Shown here one piece after another: positions 38,415 to 46,971 of a stretch of DNA of 64,000 bases; positions within the stretch are counted from its first letter, which is position 1, and each line of letters opens with the position of its first letter. The notes under the pieces were generated by a model that was not told where the DNA came from, searched no databases, and saw only the letters and a list, made by a program, of their open reading frames with translations. The stretch is from Aminobacter sp. AP02 (GTDB lineage: Bacteria > Pseudomonadota > Alphaproteobacteria > Rhizobiales > Rhizobiaceae). Position numbers and translations under genes: made by a program. The stretch spans positions 102,438-166,437 of the forward strand of contig NZ_QGGX01000013.1 of NCBI RefSeq assembly GCF_003148805.1, given 5' to 3'.

Positions 38415-39507
38415 TTTGCGTGCCCTCCACGGTCTTTGCAGCGGAGGAACCGACAAAGCGGATGCGATAGAGAATGAGCGTGTCGCAGGCTAGAACGAAA
38501 AACAGCAGCATGCCCTGGAAAGCCCGCACCACCTTGTCGGATACACCGATCGATATCTGCGCCGCCTCGCCGCCGAGATAAGACAATGCCAGCACCAATC
38601 CCGCGGCGATGATACCAAGCGGGTTCAATCGTCCAAGGAAGGCAACGATGATGGCAGCAAAACCGTAGCCGGGAGAAATCGTCGGCCTGAGTTGGCCGAT
38701 AGCGCCCGAAACTTCCGAGATGCCGGCAAGGCCAGCCAGGCCGCCAGAGACGAGGAACGCAAAAAACACCATCCGCGACTGCGAAAAGCCTGCGAAACGG
38801 CCAGCGCGTGGGCTCTGGCCCAGCACGAGCACTTCAAAGCCCTTCAAGGTGCGCGAGAGCATGAACCACATCGCGATCGCCGCAACGATGGCGAACACGA
38901 AGCCCCAGTTGGCGCGGCCCGACGCCGACCAGATTTCCGGCAGCGTTGCAGCAGCACTGAAGGTACGCGTCTCCGGGAAGTTCATGCCCGCAGGGTTGCG
39001 CCAGGGACCGCGCACCATCCAGTCGAGGAACAGTTGCGCTACATAGACCAGCATCAGGCTGGTCAGGATCTCATTGGTGTTGAACCGCACCTTGAGATAG
39101 GCGGGAATGGCGCCGTAGGCGGCACCGCCAACGATGCCCATAAGCAACATCAGAGGCAGGACGATCCACGATTGGAAATCGGGGAACATCACCGGCAGGA
39201 TCGAGCCGACGATGGCGCCGACAATGAACTGGCCCTCTGCGCCGATGTTCCAGTTGTTGGAGAGGTAGCAGATCGATAGCCCGACCGCGATCAGGATCAG
39301 CGGCGCAGCTTTCACGGCTAGTTCATGCAGCGACCAGACTTCGCGCAGCGGATCGATGAAGTAATAATACAGCGCCTCGACCGGGTTCTTGCCGAGAAGC
39401 GAAAACATGATCGCACCGGCAATCAAGGTCAGGCCAAGCGCGATGAACGGCGATAGCGCAGCGAACAGCGCAGAACGCTCGGGCCGTTTGACGAGTTCGA
39501 TCCGCAT
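38407..39507 (-). CDS. ABC transporter permease (BMP/nucleoside-type), first subunit
   Basis: A 366-residue membrane protein of the NupP/YufP class, with YLSNNWNIGAEGQFIVGAI near residues 85-103 and the EAA-like loop RAGRFAGFSQSRMVFFAF. The start ATG 39507 overlaps the ATPase stop (TGATG), making it translationally coupled; a GTG one codon upstream is also possible. Works with the second permease as a heterodimeric channel. Confidence 0.88.
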   Translation of the reverse strand: MRIELVKRPERSALFAALSPFIALGLTLIAGAIMFSLLGKNPVEALYYYFIDPLREVWSLHELAVKAAPLILIAVGLSICYLSNNWNIGAEGQFIVGAIVGSILPVMFPDFQSWIVLPLMLLMGIVGGAAYGAIPAYLKVRFNTNEILTSLMLVYVAQLFLDWMVRGPWRNPAGMNFPETRTFSAAATLPEIWSASGRANWGFVFAIVAAIAMWFMLSRTLKGFEVLVLGQSPRAGRFAGFSQSRMVFFAFLVSGGLAGLAGISEVSGAIGQLRPTISPGYGFAAIIVAFLGRLNPLGIIAAGLVLALSYLGGEAAQISIGVSDKVVRAFQGMLLFFVLACDTLILYRIRFVGSSAAKTVEGTQNA

Positions 39508-41084
39508 CACGCGACCTCCTTCTCATGATCGAGGTGGCCGGGTTCGGCTCCACCCATCAAGAGACCGATGCGCTCGAGCGTCGCTTCGGCGATCGGAATG
39601 GGCTTCGACAGCTCGCCATTGTGCATCACAGCGATGGAGTCGGAGATCTCGAACAACTCGTCGAGATCCTGGCTGATGACCAATACCGCCGAACCATTGC
39701 GGGCGAGTTCGATCAGTGCCTGGCGGATACGCGCGGCAGCACCGGCATCGACGCCCCAGGTCGGCTGGTTGACCACCATGACGGCCGGATTGCGGTCGAG
39801 TTCGCGACCAATGATGAATTTCTGCAGGTTGCCGCCAGACAGCGCGGCTGCCTCAGGGTCCGGTGCGCTCTTGCGCACGTCCATCGCTTGAATGATGCGT
39901 TGTGCCGCCTTCTGGATCGCACCTGATTTGACCAGTCCTGCAGTCCCGACAAAAGCCTTGCCGTCGGTGGTGTGACGCGACAGCAAAAGGTTCTCCGACA
40001 GGCGCATGCGCGGTGCCGCGCCATGGCCGAGGCGTTCTTCGGGGACGAAAGCCGCGCCCAGCAGGCGACGGGCAGAAATCCCCATGCGCCCCGCCGCTTG
40101 GCCGCGAATTCGGATCGCGTCAGCACTGTCCTGCAACGCTTCGCCCGAGATCGCCTCGAACAGCTCGCCCTGGCCGTTGCCGGCTACCCCGGCGATGCCG
40201 ATGACCTCGCCGCCGGCGACCTCCAGCCAGATGTTCTTGAGCGGCATCGAGAAAGGACCGGCAGGCTTGCGGCTCATGCCACAGATGCTGAGCAGTTCCT
40301 GCCCGCGGACCGAAGCCGTGGTCCGCTCCGCGTTCTTGACGTCCGTGCCAACCATCAGGCGCGCCAGCGAGGCCGGCGTTTCCTGTCTTGGATCGCAATG
40401 GCCGACGACCTTGCCGTGGCGCATGATCGTTGCGCGGTCGCACAGGCGCCGGACTTCATCAAGGCGATGCGAGATGTACAGGATCGATTTTCCTTCGGCG
40501 CGCAGCCTTTCCAGCGTCTCGAACAGCTTGTCGGCCTCCTGTGGCGTCAACACCGAGGTCGGCTCGTCAAGGATGATGAGTTCTGGGGTCTGCAGCAGGC
40601 AACGGATGATCTCGATGCGCTGGCGCTCGCCGACCGACAGGTCGCCGACGAGCGAATCCGGGTCGAGCGGCAGGCCATAGCTGTAAGACAGCGCGCGTGC
40701 CTTGGCGGCAATGGTGCTGATCGGCGTATCGTCGGCCAGGGAAAGGGCGATGTTTTCGGCAGCGGTCAACGCCTCAAACAGCGAAAAATGCTGGAAAACC
40801 ATGCCGATGCCGAGCTTTTTTGCGACACCCGGACTGGTGATATTCACCGTCTTGCCGTTCCAGCCGATCTCGCCGGCATTGGGCTCGAGCGAACCAAACA
40901 GCATCTTCACCAGCGTCGACTTGCCTGCGCCGTTTTCGCCGAGCAAAGCATGGATTTCGCCCTTGGCGATGGTCAGGTCGACTTGATCGCACGCCTTCAG
41001 CGTGCCGAATATCTTCGTCAGGCCACGAACCTCAAGTAGGTTCGGACCATTGGCTAAAGGGGTTGTGTCCACAACGCCTCCCAT
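39507..41084 (-). CDS. ABC transporter ATP-binding protein, two ATPase domains
   Basis: A 525-residue duplicated ATPase of the NupO/sugar (RbsA-like) class. The first domain has Walker A GENGAGKST near residue 50, signature LSVGERQRIEI and Walker B LIILDEPTSVL. The second half keeps the signature LSGGNLQKFIIGREL, but its Walker A reads GVAGNGQGEL, lacking the canonical lysine, as is normal for this class. ATG 41084 is chosen over a 21-codon upstream extension. First gene of the operon. Confidence 0.9.
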   Translation of the reverse strand: MGGVVDTTPLANGPNLLEVRGLTKIFGTLKACDQVDLTIAKGEIHALLGENGAGKSTLVKMLFGSLEPNAGEIGWNGKTVNITSPGVAKKLGIGMVFQHFSLFEALTAAENIALSLADDTPISTIAAKARALSYSYGLPLDPDSLVGDLSVGERQRIEIIRCLLQTPELIILDEPTSVLTPQEADKLFETLERLRAEGKSILYISHRLDEVRRLCDRATIMRHGKVVGHCDPRQETPASLARLMVGTDVKNAERTTASVRGQELLSICGMSRKPAGPFSMPLKNIWLEVAGGEVIGIAGVAGNGQGELFEAISGEALQDSADAIRIRGQAAGRMGISARRLLGAAFVPEERLGHGAAPRMRLSENLLLSRHTTDGKAFVGTAGLVKSGAIQKAAQRIIQAMDVRKSAPDPEAAALSGGNLQKFIIGRELDRNPAVMVVNQPTWGVDAGAAARIRQALIELARNGSAVLVISQDLDELFEISDSIAVMHNGELSKPIPIAEATLERIGLLMGGAEPGHLDHEKEVA

Positions 41085-41186
41085 TGTCAGTTCTTTTTTA
41101 TGTTCCCGAGGGCATGGTAGGCGCGTCCTGCTCCCGGCGCAAAGCATGTCACAAGTTGAAAGAGCTTCAAGAAATTAAGTGAAAAC

Positions 41187-42164
41187 TCAAGGGATAAGTA
41201 TCGTTGTCCCCGTGGTCCTTCTGCCTTCGAGATCGGCATGCGCCTGGCCGGCGTCGCGAAGCGCGTAACGCTGGTTGATGCTGACTTCGACCGCGCCTTT
41301 GAGCACCACGTCAAATAATGCGTTTGCCGAACGCACAAGATCTTCGCGCTTGGCATTGTAGGCAAATATGGTCGGCCGCGTCGCATAGAGCGAACCCTTT
41401 TGCGCCAGAAGCGAAATGCTGAAGGGCGGGATCGGCCCTGACGACTGTCCAAAGCTCACGAAAGTGCCCATGGGCCTCAGGCAGTCGAGCGAACCAGGGA
41501 ACGTATCGTTGCCGACGGAATCGTAGACGACATCGCATTTCCTGCCGTCGGTTATCCTGGCTACCTCGGCGACGAAATCCTGGGCGCTATAGTTGATGAC
41601 GTGGTCGAAGCCGTGCGCCTTGGCCAGGCTCACCTTCTCATCTGAACCTGCAGTGCCGATCACGGTTGCGCCAAGATGCTTGGCCCACTGCCCGAGGATC
41701 AGCCCGACCCCGCCGGCAGCGGCGTGGTAAAGGACAATGTCGCCGGCCTTGACCTTGAAGGTTCGCCGAAGCAGGTATTCTGCGGTCATGCCCTTCAGCA
41801 TCATCGCCGCGGCCTGCTCATCGCTGATGCCGTCAGGCACCTTGACCAACCTGTCGGCGGCAATCACCCGCTCCTCGCAATAGGCACCGGTAGGCACGGC
41901 ATATGCGACGCGGTCGCCGACGTTGAACCAATCGACGCCCTCGCCCAGTTCGAGCACAACGCCTGCAGCTTCCCCACCGGGTATCACAGGCATGCCGTTG
42001 GGCGCGGGATAGAGGCCGGTGCGGAAATAGACGTCGATGAAGTTGAGGCCGATCGCGGTGTGGCGGATCAGCGCCTGCCCCGGACCGGGGCGTGAGGCAT
42101 CGCAGTCCTCATAGATCAAGACTTCGGGACCGCCGTGGGCATGGACGCGTATGGCTTTCGGCAT
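41187..42164 (-). CDS. NADPH:quinone oxidoreductase, zinc-free MDR type
   Basis: A 325-residue medium-chain dehydrogenase/reductase. The N-terminal catalytic GroES-like fold starts MPKAIRVHAHGGPEVL; there are no zinc-ligand cysteines, which fits the quinone oxidoreductase branch. The NADPH-binding motif AAAGGVGLILGQ lies near residues 147-158. It reads in the same direction as the ABC operon, 102 bases upstream of it, and starts 4 bases after the pcs stop, so it is likely cotranscribed with pcs. Confidence 0.88.
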   Translation of the reverse strand: MPKAIRVHAHGGPEVLIYEDCDASRPGPGQALIRHTAIGLNFIDVYFRTGLYPAPNGMPVIPGGEAAGVVLELGEGVDWFNVGDRVAYAVPTGAYCEERVIAADRLVKVPDGISDEQAAAMMLKGMTAEYLLRRTFKVKAGDIVLYHAAAGGVGLILGQWAKHLGATVIGTAGSDEKVSLAKAHGFDHVINYSAQDFVAEVARITDGRKCDVVYDSVGNDTFPGSLDCLRPMGTFVSFGQSSGPIPPFSISLLAQKGSLYATRPTIFAYNAKREDLVRSANALFDVVLKGAVEVSINQRYALRDAGQAHADLEGRRTTGTTILIP

Positions 42165-42168
42165 GCCG

Positions 42169-42933
42169 TCAGTCCTTCTCGGCGTCGAGTCCAGGCTTAG
42201 CGCCCAGCTTGGGGAAGAATTGCATCACGCCGCCGATGAAGAAAAGGTAGATTCCGCTTACGGCAATACCGATCTTGATCCACTCGCTTGCGTGCATTTG
42301 CTGCAGCAGTGCCGCGGTACCGAACGCGCACCAGATCAGCGTCATCGGCAGGTTTATGTTCCGCAGCCTAATGACGCGCACAGGATGCAGGAAGTTCATC
42401 GGCACGAACGTCAGTATGCCTGCCACGACGACCACGCCGAATGACACCCATTGCCCGGGCTCGATGACGAAAAGCGTGAACACCACCATGTTCCAGACGA
42501 CGGGGAAGCCCTTGAAGAAGTTCTCCTTCGTCTTCATGCCCGTGTCAGCGTAGTAGATCGCGCTCGATACGACGATGATCGCGCCCGACAGGAACGACAG
42601 CCCCTCGCCCATGAAGCCACTCTGGTAGAGCGCAAAGGCCGGGATCAGCACATAGGTGACGTAGTCGATGATGTTGTCGAGCAACTCGCCCGACCATGTC
42701 GGCAGGATTTCTTTGACCTCGAGCTTGCGCGCGATCGGCCCGTCGATACCGTCGACGAACAGCGCCAGCCCCAGCCACCAGAACATCGCCGTCCAGCGTT
42801 CCTCGCTCGCTGCGACGAGCGACAGGAACGCCAGGAATGACCCCGACGCAGTAAGCAGATGCACCGAAAAGGCGCGAGCCTGTGGCCATGTGACTTTTTT
42901 AGGCTTCAAGGTTCCCGCCAATCCAGATTTCAA
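42169..42933 (-). CDS. pcs: Phosphatidylcholine synthase
   Basis: Pcs condenses choline with CDP-diacylglycerol to give phosphatidylcholine, a membrane lipid of rhizobia and other host-associated bacteria. The CDP-alcohol phosphotransferase motif is complete in its Pcs form: Asp61, Asp64-Gly65, Ala68-Arg69, Gly82, Asp86 and Asp90. About eight transmembrane segments fill the 254 residues, and YYADTGMKTKENFFKGFPVVWN is a Pcs-specific stretch. Inner membrane. Confidence 0.94.
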   Translation of the reverse strand: MKSGLAGTLKPKKVTWPQARAFSVHLLTASGSFLAFLSLVAASEERWTAMFWWLGLALFVDGIDGPIARKLEVKEILPTWSGELLDNIIDYVTYVLIPAFALYQSGFMGEGLSFLSGAIIVVSSAIYYADTGMKTKENFFKGFPVVWNMVVFTLFVIEPGQWVSFGVVVVAGILTFVPMNFLHPVRVIRLRNINLPMTLIWCAFGTAALLQQMHASEWIKIGIAVSGIYLFFIGGVMQFFPKLGAKPGLDAEKD

Positions 42934-43298
42934 ACATCAAACCAGCGGACGAGCGTGCCGCATGCAAGTAAAAGGGGGCTGCGCAGCGGGAACTTACTTC
43001 TCCTCCGTCGCTCGGCCCAACTTGCAATTCGGCAATCTCCGCTTCTTCAGGCACTTAATAGCAGGGCCGCTTTTCAGACAAGCTGAAAGCCGGACTAAAG
43101 GGTGGATCGGTGCGTCAAGTACAGTTCCCTCGGCGCCTTTGCAAACGGCCCGCCGCGTAAGAAACAGGAAAATCATCCCAGGATATCCCGTGCCAACTCA
43201 ATGGGATGAAACGCCGCGTTGATCAATGGCTCGGAGCCGCATTATATCAGGCCAACAGAGGTGCGCAGTCGGCACTTCGGCAGCATGGACGGCGGCAC
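42934..43298. other. Intergenic region of 365 bases between pcs and the monooxygenase gene
   Basis: A divergent promoter region for pcs (minus) and the UbiH-like gene (plus). The monooxygenase frame stays open back to 43206 but without a family match. No RNA gene or clear repeat is seen. Confidence 0.5.
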
Positions 43299-44528
43299 AT
43301 GAGCGTCGACAAACATTCCCGCATTCTGGTTGCCGGCACGGGGCCGGTCGGGCTGATTTCCGCCCTCGCCTTGGCCAATGCCGGCTTTGGCGTCATCCTC
43401 GCGGGACCGCCCGCGCGCGCCGACGACGGCCGCACCACCGCCCTGATGGTGCCGGCATTGAAATTCCTTGATCGTCTCGGCGTTCTCGACGCGCTGACCC
43501 GCGATGCGGCGCCGCTCAAGGTGATGCGCATCATCGATGGAACCTCGCGTCTGATCCGCAGCCCGATCGTCACCTTCCGCGCGGGCGAGATCGGCGAGGA
43601 ACATTTCGGCTTCAATTTCCAGAACCGGATTCTCAACGCAGTCCTCGAAAAGTCGGCCGAAGCCCATGCCGGCATCGAGTGGCGCCGCGCGATGGTCGAA
43701 AACTGGACTTTCGAGCCCGGCAAGGTCGTTGCCACTCTTTCGGATGGAACGTCGGTCGAATCTCCCCTGGCCGTCGCTGCGGACGGCAGGAATTCGCCGG
43801 CGCGCGAGGCTGCCGGCATTTCCGCGAGCGCCCGCTCGCTGCCGCAGGCCGCATTGGTGCTCAATTTCGCGCATAGCCGCGACCACGCCTTCGCTTCAAC
43901 CGAGTTCCACACCGAAACCGGGCCGTTCACACAGGTACCTCTACCCGGTCGTCGCTCCAGCCTGGTCTGGGTGCTACGGCCGGAGACGGCCAAGGAATTC
44001 GCCGACCTCGACGATGCTGAATTGTCATTGCGGATCGAACGCCAGATGCAGTCGATGCTGGGCCGCGTCACCGTCGAAGGCGGCAGGCAGATCTACCCGC
44101 TGTCGACCTACTTGCCCCAGCGCTTTGCCCACAATCGAGTGGCACTTGTCGGCGAGGCCGCGCATGTGTTCCCGCCAATCGGCGCTCAGGGCTTGAATCT
44201 CGGCATCAGGGATGTCGACCAACTCGTTGAAATCGTAACGAAACACATTGATGATCCTGGCGCGCCGGCAGCCCTTTCCGCCTATGATTCCGCACGGCGC
44301 CCCGACATTCTTGCGCGCACAAGTGCGGTCAACCTGCTCAACAGGTCGCTTTTGTCCGACATGCTGCCGGCGCAATTGGCGCGCAGCGCGGGGCTCAACT
44401 TCCTTGGGGGCTTTTCGCCCGTGCGCGCCTTCTTCATGCGCGAAGGCCTGAGGCCCGGCAGCGGGTTTTCGTCCCTCGCCTCAAGCCTGCGTGCGCCGCG
44501 CCGGTCACGCGACGCCGCGGCGGACTAG
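43299..44528 (+). CDS. UbiH/COQ6-family FAD-dependent monooxygenase
   Basis: A 409-residue flavoprotein hydroxylase of the ubiquinone-synthesis class. The FAD dinucleotide motif GTGPVGL is at residues 13-19, the DG motif is VAADGRNSPAREAAGI near 150-165, and the GD-type motif appears as ALVGEAAHVFPPIGAQGLNLG near 285-305 with Glu in place of the usual Asp. ATG 43299 is used, though an upstream ATG at 43206 would add 31 unrelated residues. The gene may hydroxylate a ubiquinone intermediate; the exact position is not decided. Converges on the AEC carrier with a 4-base overlap. Confidence 0.85.
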   Translation: MSVDKHSRILVAGTGPVGLISALALANAGFGVILAGPPARADDGRTTALMVPALKFLDRLGVLDALTRDAAPLKVMRIIDGTSRLIRSPIVTFRAGEIGEEHFGFNFQNRILNAVLEKSAEAHAGIEWRRAMVENWTFEPGKVVATLSDGTSVESPLAVAADGRNSPAREAAGISASARSLPQAALVLNFAHSRDHAFASTEFHTETGPFTQVPLPGRRSSLVWVLRPETAKEFADLDDAELSLRIERQMQSMLGRVTVEGGRQIYPLSTYLPQRFAHNRVALVGEAAHVFPPIGAQGLNLGIRDVDQLVEIVTKHIDDPGAPAALSAYDSARRPDILARTSAVNLLNRSLLSDMLPAQLARSAGLNFLGGFSPVRAFFMREGLRPGSGFSSLASSLRAPRRSRDAAAD

Positions 44529-45487
44529 GGAAAGAGATCCGGCGGCAATATGCCGTGCTGGATCATGTAGAGCAGTCCGGTCACCGTCAGAACCGACAGG
44601 CAGGTGGTCACTAGCACGCTTGCCGAGGCGCGCTCGACCCAGACGCCGTATTGCTGCGCGATGACAAACACGTTGGTCGCAGTCGGCAAAGCCGCAAGCA
44701 GCATCGCCGAGAACAGCCATACCGGCGAGAAGTTGCCGATCCAGCTCAATACGACGTAGCACAGCAGCGGATGCACGATCAGCTTGAGCAGCGCGATCGG
44801 CACCATCTCGTGTGGCACGCGCTTGAGCGGCCTGAGCGCCAGCGTCACGCCCATGGCAAACAGCGCGCACGGTGCTGCCGCGCGCGACAGATATTCGAGG
44901 AACCGCTCGACCGGCAAAGGCGGACGAAACTCGACATAGGCCGCCAGCACGCCGACGGCTGTAGCGATGATGAACGGGTGGAATGCGATTTTCCTGGCCA
45001 CGTCCGCGGCGACGCTCAGCGGCGGGCGCGGCTCGTCGCCGGCCAATGCCATCATCATCGGCGCGATGGTGAAGTGCATGATGTTTTCAAAGCAGAAGAT
45101 CAGCGCCACCGGAACCGCGGCCTCCTCGCCGAAGGCAAGCAGGGCCAGTCCTGGGCCCATATAGCCGATATTGCCGTAGGCAGACGCCAGGCCCTTGATC
45201 GTCGATTCGGCAATCTCGCCGCGCCCCTTGATGTAGGACGCTGCAAACATCAGCGAGAAAATGATGAAGGTCGAAAACACCGCGCCAAAGATGTAACCCC
45301 ATTCGGTCAGGCGTTCGAACGGCGTCTTGGCCAAAAGCTGGAAAAACAGTGCCGGCAGCGCGACATAGACGATGAAGGTCGTCATCCACCCGAGGGCTTC
45401 GAGCGGCTGTCTGGTAATGCGGGCGACCACGAAGCCCATGAAGATCAGCCCGAAGAACGGGAGGACCAGACCGATCACCTCAGACAT
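44525..45487 (-). CDS. AEC-family (auxin efflux carrier-like) transporter
   Basis: A 320-residue membrane protein with about ten hydrophobic segments in two halves and the family's asparagine-rich central region: SAYGNIGYMGPGLALLAFG in the first half and AALPTATNVFVIAQQYG in the second. Bacterial AEC members move malonate, malate or other organic acids. The ATG at 45487 has AGGAA eight bases upstream; a GTG two codons earlier is less likely. The substrate is unknown. Confidence 0.88.
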   Translation of the reverse strand: MSEVIGLVLPFFGLIFMGFVVARITRQPLEALGWMTTFIVYVALPALFFQLLAKTPFERLTEWGYIFGAVFSTFIIFSLMFAASYIKGRGEIAESTIKGLASAYGNIGYMGPGLALLAFGEEAAVPVALIFCFENIMHFTIAPMMMALAGDEPRPPLSVAADVARKIAFHPFIIATAVGVLAAYVEFRPPLPVERFLEYLSRAAAPCALFAMGVTLALRPLKRVPHEMVPIALLKLIVHPLLCYVVLSWIGNFSPVWLFSAMLLAALPTATNVFVIAQQYGVWVERASASVLVTTCLSVLTVTGLLYMIQHGILPPDLFP

Positions 45488-45713
45488 AGGCACTTTCCTG
45501 CTTGGCGTCGCATGAACGTTTCAATTGGCGGTATCGTGCGGCCTGACAGCACGTCAAGGCGCTATGCCATTGAAATGGCTGCCTTGCTGCGCCAAATAGG
45601 AGACTAGGAAGGCACAATCAGAGGGACTGGAGGGCTACTTCGATCCGGATTGCGACCTAAGCGATTGAAAGCGCGTGTGATTCGACGATCATGCGCGGTA
45701 TCGGGTGATCCGC

Positions 45714-46037
45714 ATGAAGACGGCTAAATTCTCAATAGGACAGGTGGTGCGCCATCGTGTCTTTCCGTTCCGGGGCGTGATCTTCGATGTCGACCCCGAA
45801 TTCGCCAATACCGAGGAATGGTACGACGCGATTCCTGCGGCCGTGCGCCCTCGTCGCGACCAGCCATTCTATCACCTGCTGGCCGAAAACGCCGAGACTG
45901 AATACGTCGCTTACGTCTCCGAACAGAACCTTCTCGAGGACAGTTCCGGCGAGCCGGTTCGCCATCCCCAGATCGGTGAGTATTTCGACAAGACGTCCGA
46001 TGGACGCTACGCCCCCAAGGCGCGCATCAGCCACTAG
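45714..46037 (+). CDS. hspQ: Heat shock protein HspQ (hemimethylated-DNA-binding family)
   Basis: A 107-residue YccV/HspQ protein. HspQ regulates Lon specificity and binds hemimethylated oriC DNA in E. coli. The family stretch KFSIGQVVRHRVFPFRGVIFDVDPEF and PFYHLLAENAETEYVAYVSEQNL is complete. ATG 45714 is preferred over GTG 45705. It stands alone and is followed by a terminator shared with ialB on the other strand. Confidence 0.93.
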   Translation: MKTAKFSIGQVVRHRVFPFRGVIFDVDPEFANTEEWYDAIPAAVRPRRDQPFYHLLAENAETEYVAYVSEQNLLEDSSGEPVRHPQIGEYFDKTSDGRYAPKARISH

Positions 46038-46061
46038 GCTCAATTAGCCGGTACCAAACAA

Positions 46062-46085
46062 AAAGCGGGGCCAAAACCCCGCTTT
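46062..46085. terminator. Bidirectional terminator between hspQ and ialB
   Basis: Nine-pair stem AAAGCGGGG / CCCCGCTTT with a six-base loop, A-rich before and T-rich after, between two convergent genes. Confidence 0.85.
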
Positions 46086-46110
46086 CTTGATTTCAGATCT
46101 GTCCGGACGA

Positions 46111-46743
46111 TCAGTTGGCGGTCTTTGCCTTGTCCTGCTCTTCCTTGAGCTTCTTGGCGAAGTCCTCGTTGTTCTTCGACACGAACTCCTGAAGCTTCTT
46201 CTGGCGGTCTTCCAGGTCCGACTGCTTCATTGGCTCGCCATCGAAGGCGCCCGTGAAGCCCGACAGCGAAACCTTGATCGGGTTCGGCTGGTTCTGGAAG
46301 TTGATCGACGTCAGCGTGAGCTCGGTGCCCTTCTTGAACGAGGCGACGAGCGGATCGGTAAGTGCGATCTCGGCGACGCAGCGGTCCGGGAAGCAGATCA
46401 CGTATTCGAGCTTCTGGGCCTTGCCGCCATCGACCTGAAGGCCAATGCCGGGAGGCACGAGGCGGCCGCTCGGCACGGTAACCTGAAACACCTTGCGGTT
46501 GACCTTGCCCTTGAGCTCGATCATCGAGATGCCGGTCACCAGCTGGCCGTTGCTGGCGGTCAGGATGTTCTGAACGTTGCAGATGTCCACGTCAGCCTGC
46601 TTGGAACAAGCCTTGAACCAGCCCTGCGGGATCTGCTGCTGCTGCGCGGCGGCAGGTGCGAGGCCCGATGCCAGCACACCGGCTACGCCGGTCGCCAAGA
46701 CCGACAGGCGGAGACCGTCGAATTTCTGGCTCGTCATCTTCAT
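46111..46743 (-). CDS. Invasion-associated locus B (IalB) family protein
   Basis: A secreted 210-residue protein with a signal peptide of about 34 residues (cleavage near APAAAQ). IalB homologues are periplasmic or outer-surface proteins, first noted in Bartonella and common in rhizobia. Four cysteines (FKACSKQ, DICNVQN, VICFPDRC) could form two disulfides. The C-terminus is charged and helical (KKLQEFVSKNNEDFAKKLKE). ATG 46743 has GAGGA five bases upstream. The molecular function is unknown. Confidence 0.88.
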   Translation of the reverse strand: MKMTSQKFDGLRLSVLATGVAGVLASGLAPAAAQQQQIPQGWFKACSKQADVDICNVQNILTASNGQLVTGISMIELKGKVNRKVFQVTVPSGRLVPPGIGLQVDGGKAQKLEYVICFPDRCVAEIALTDPLVASFKKGTELTLTSINFQNQPNPIKVSLSGFTGAFDGEPMKQSDLEDRQKKLQEFVSKNNEDFAKKLKEEQDKAKTAN

Positions 46744-46971
46744 GAATTCCTCTCAAACAATCCCGGAACCGGCCCAAGCTGTGTGTCGACGCTACCTGTT
46801 GGGCAAATGAGGCAACAGCATGACTTCGCCGCGCCTGTTACACTGCCGCGCGCCGTGAATCCAGCCCGTTTTAGCGCATTTCTTGTAGCATGTCCGAGCA
46901 ATGGACGGCCCTCGTCCGCGTGCGCTACGCTTCGAATCATAAAAGCTTCCCCGAATTCGTGGAGAATCGTC

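Noticed and set aside
39972..41039. 355-codon plus-strand frame
   Set aside because: Antisense to the ABC ATPase with its intact Walker and signature motifs.
41085..41186. Purine riboswitch before the BMP transporter operon
   Set aside because: No conserved purine-aptamer loops could be recognised in the 102-base spacer.
46087..46971. 295-codon N-terminal extension of the peptide-binding protein frame
   Set aside because: It runs antisense through ialB; GTG 46972 has a ribosome site and starts a good signal peptide.
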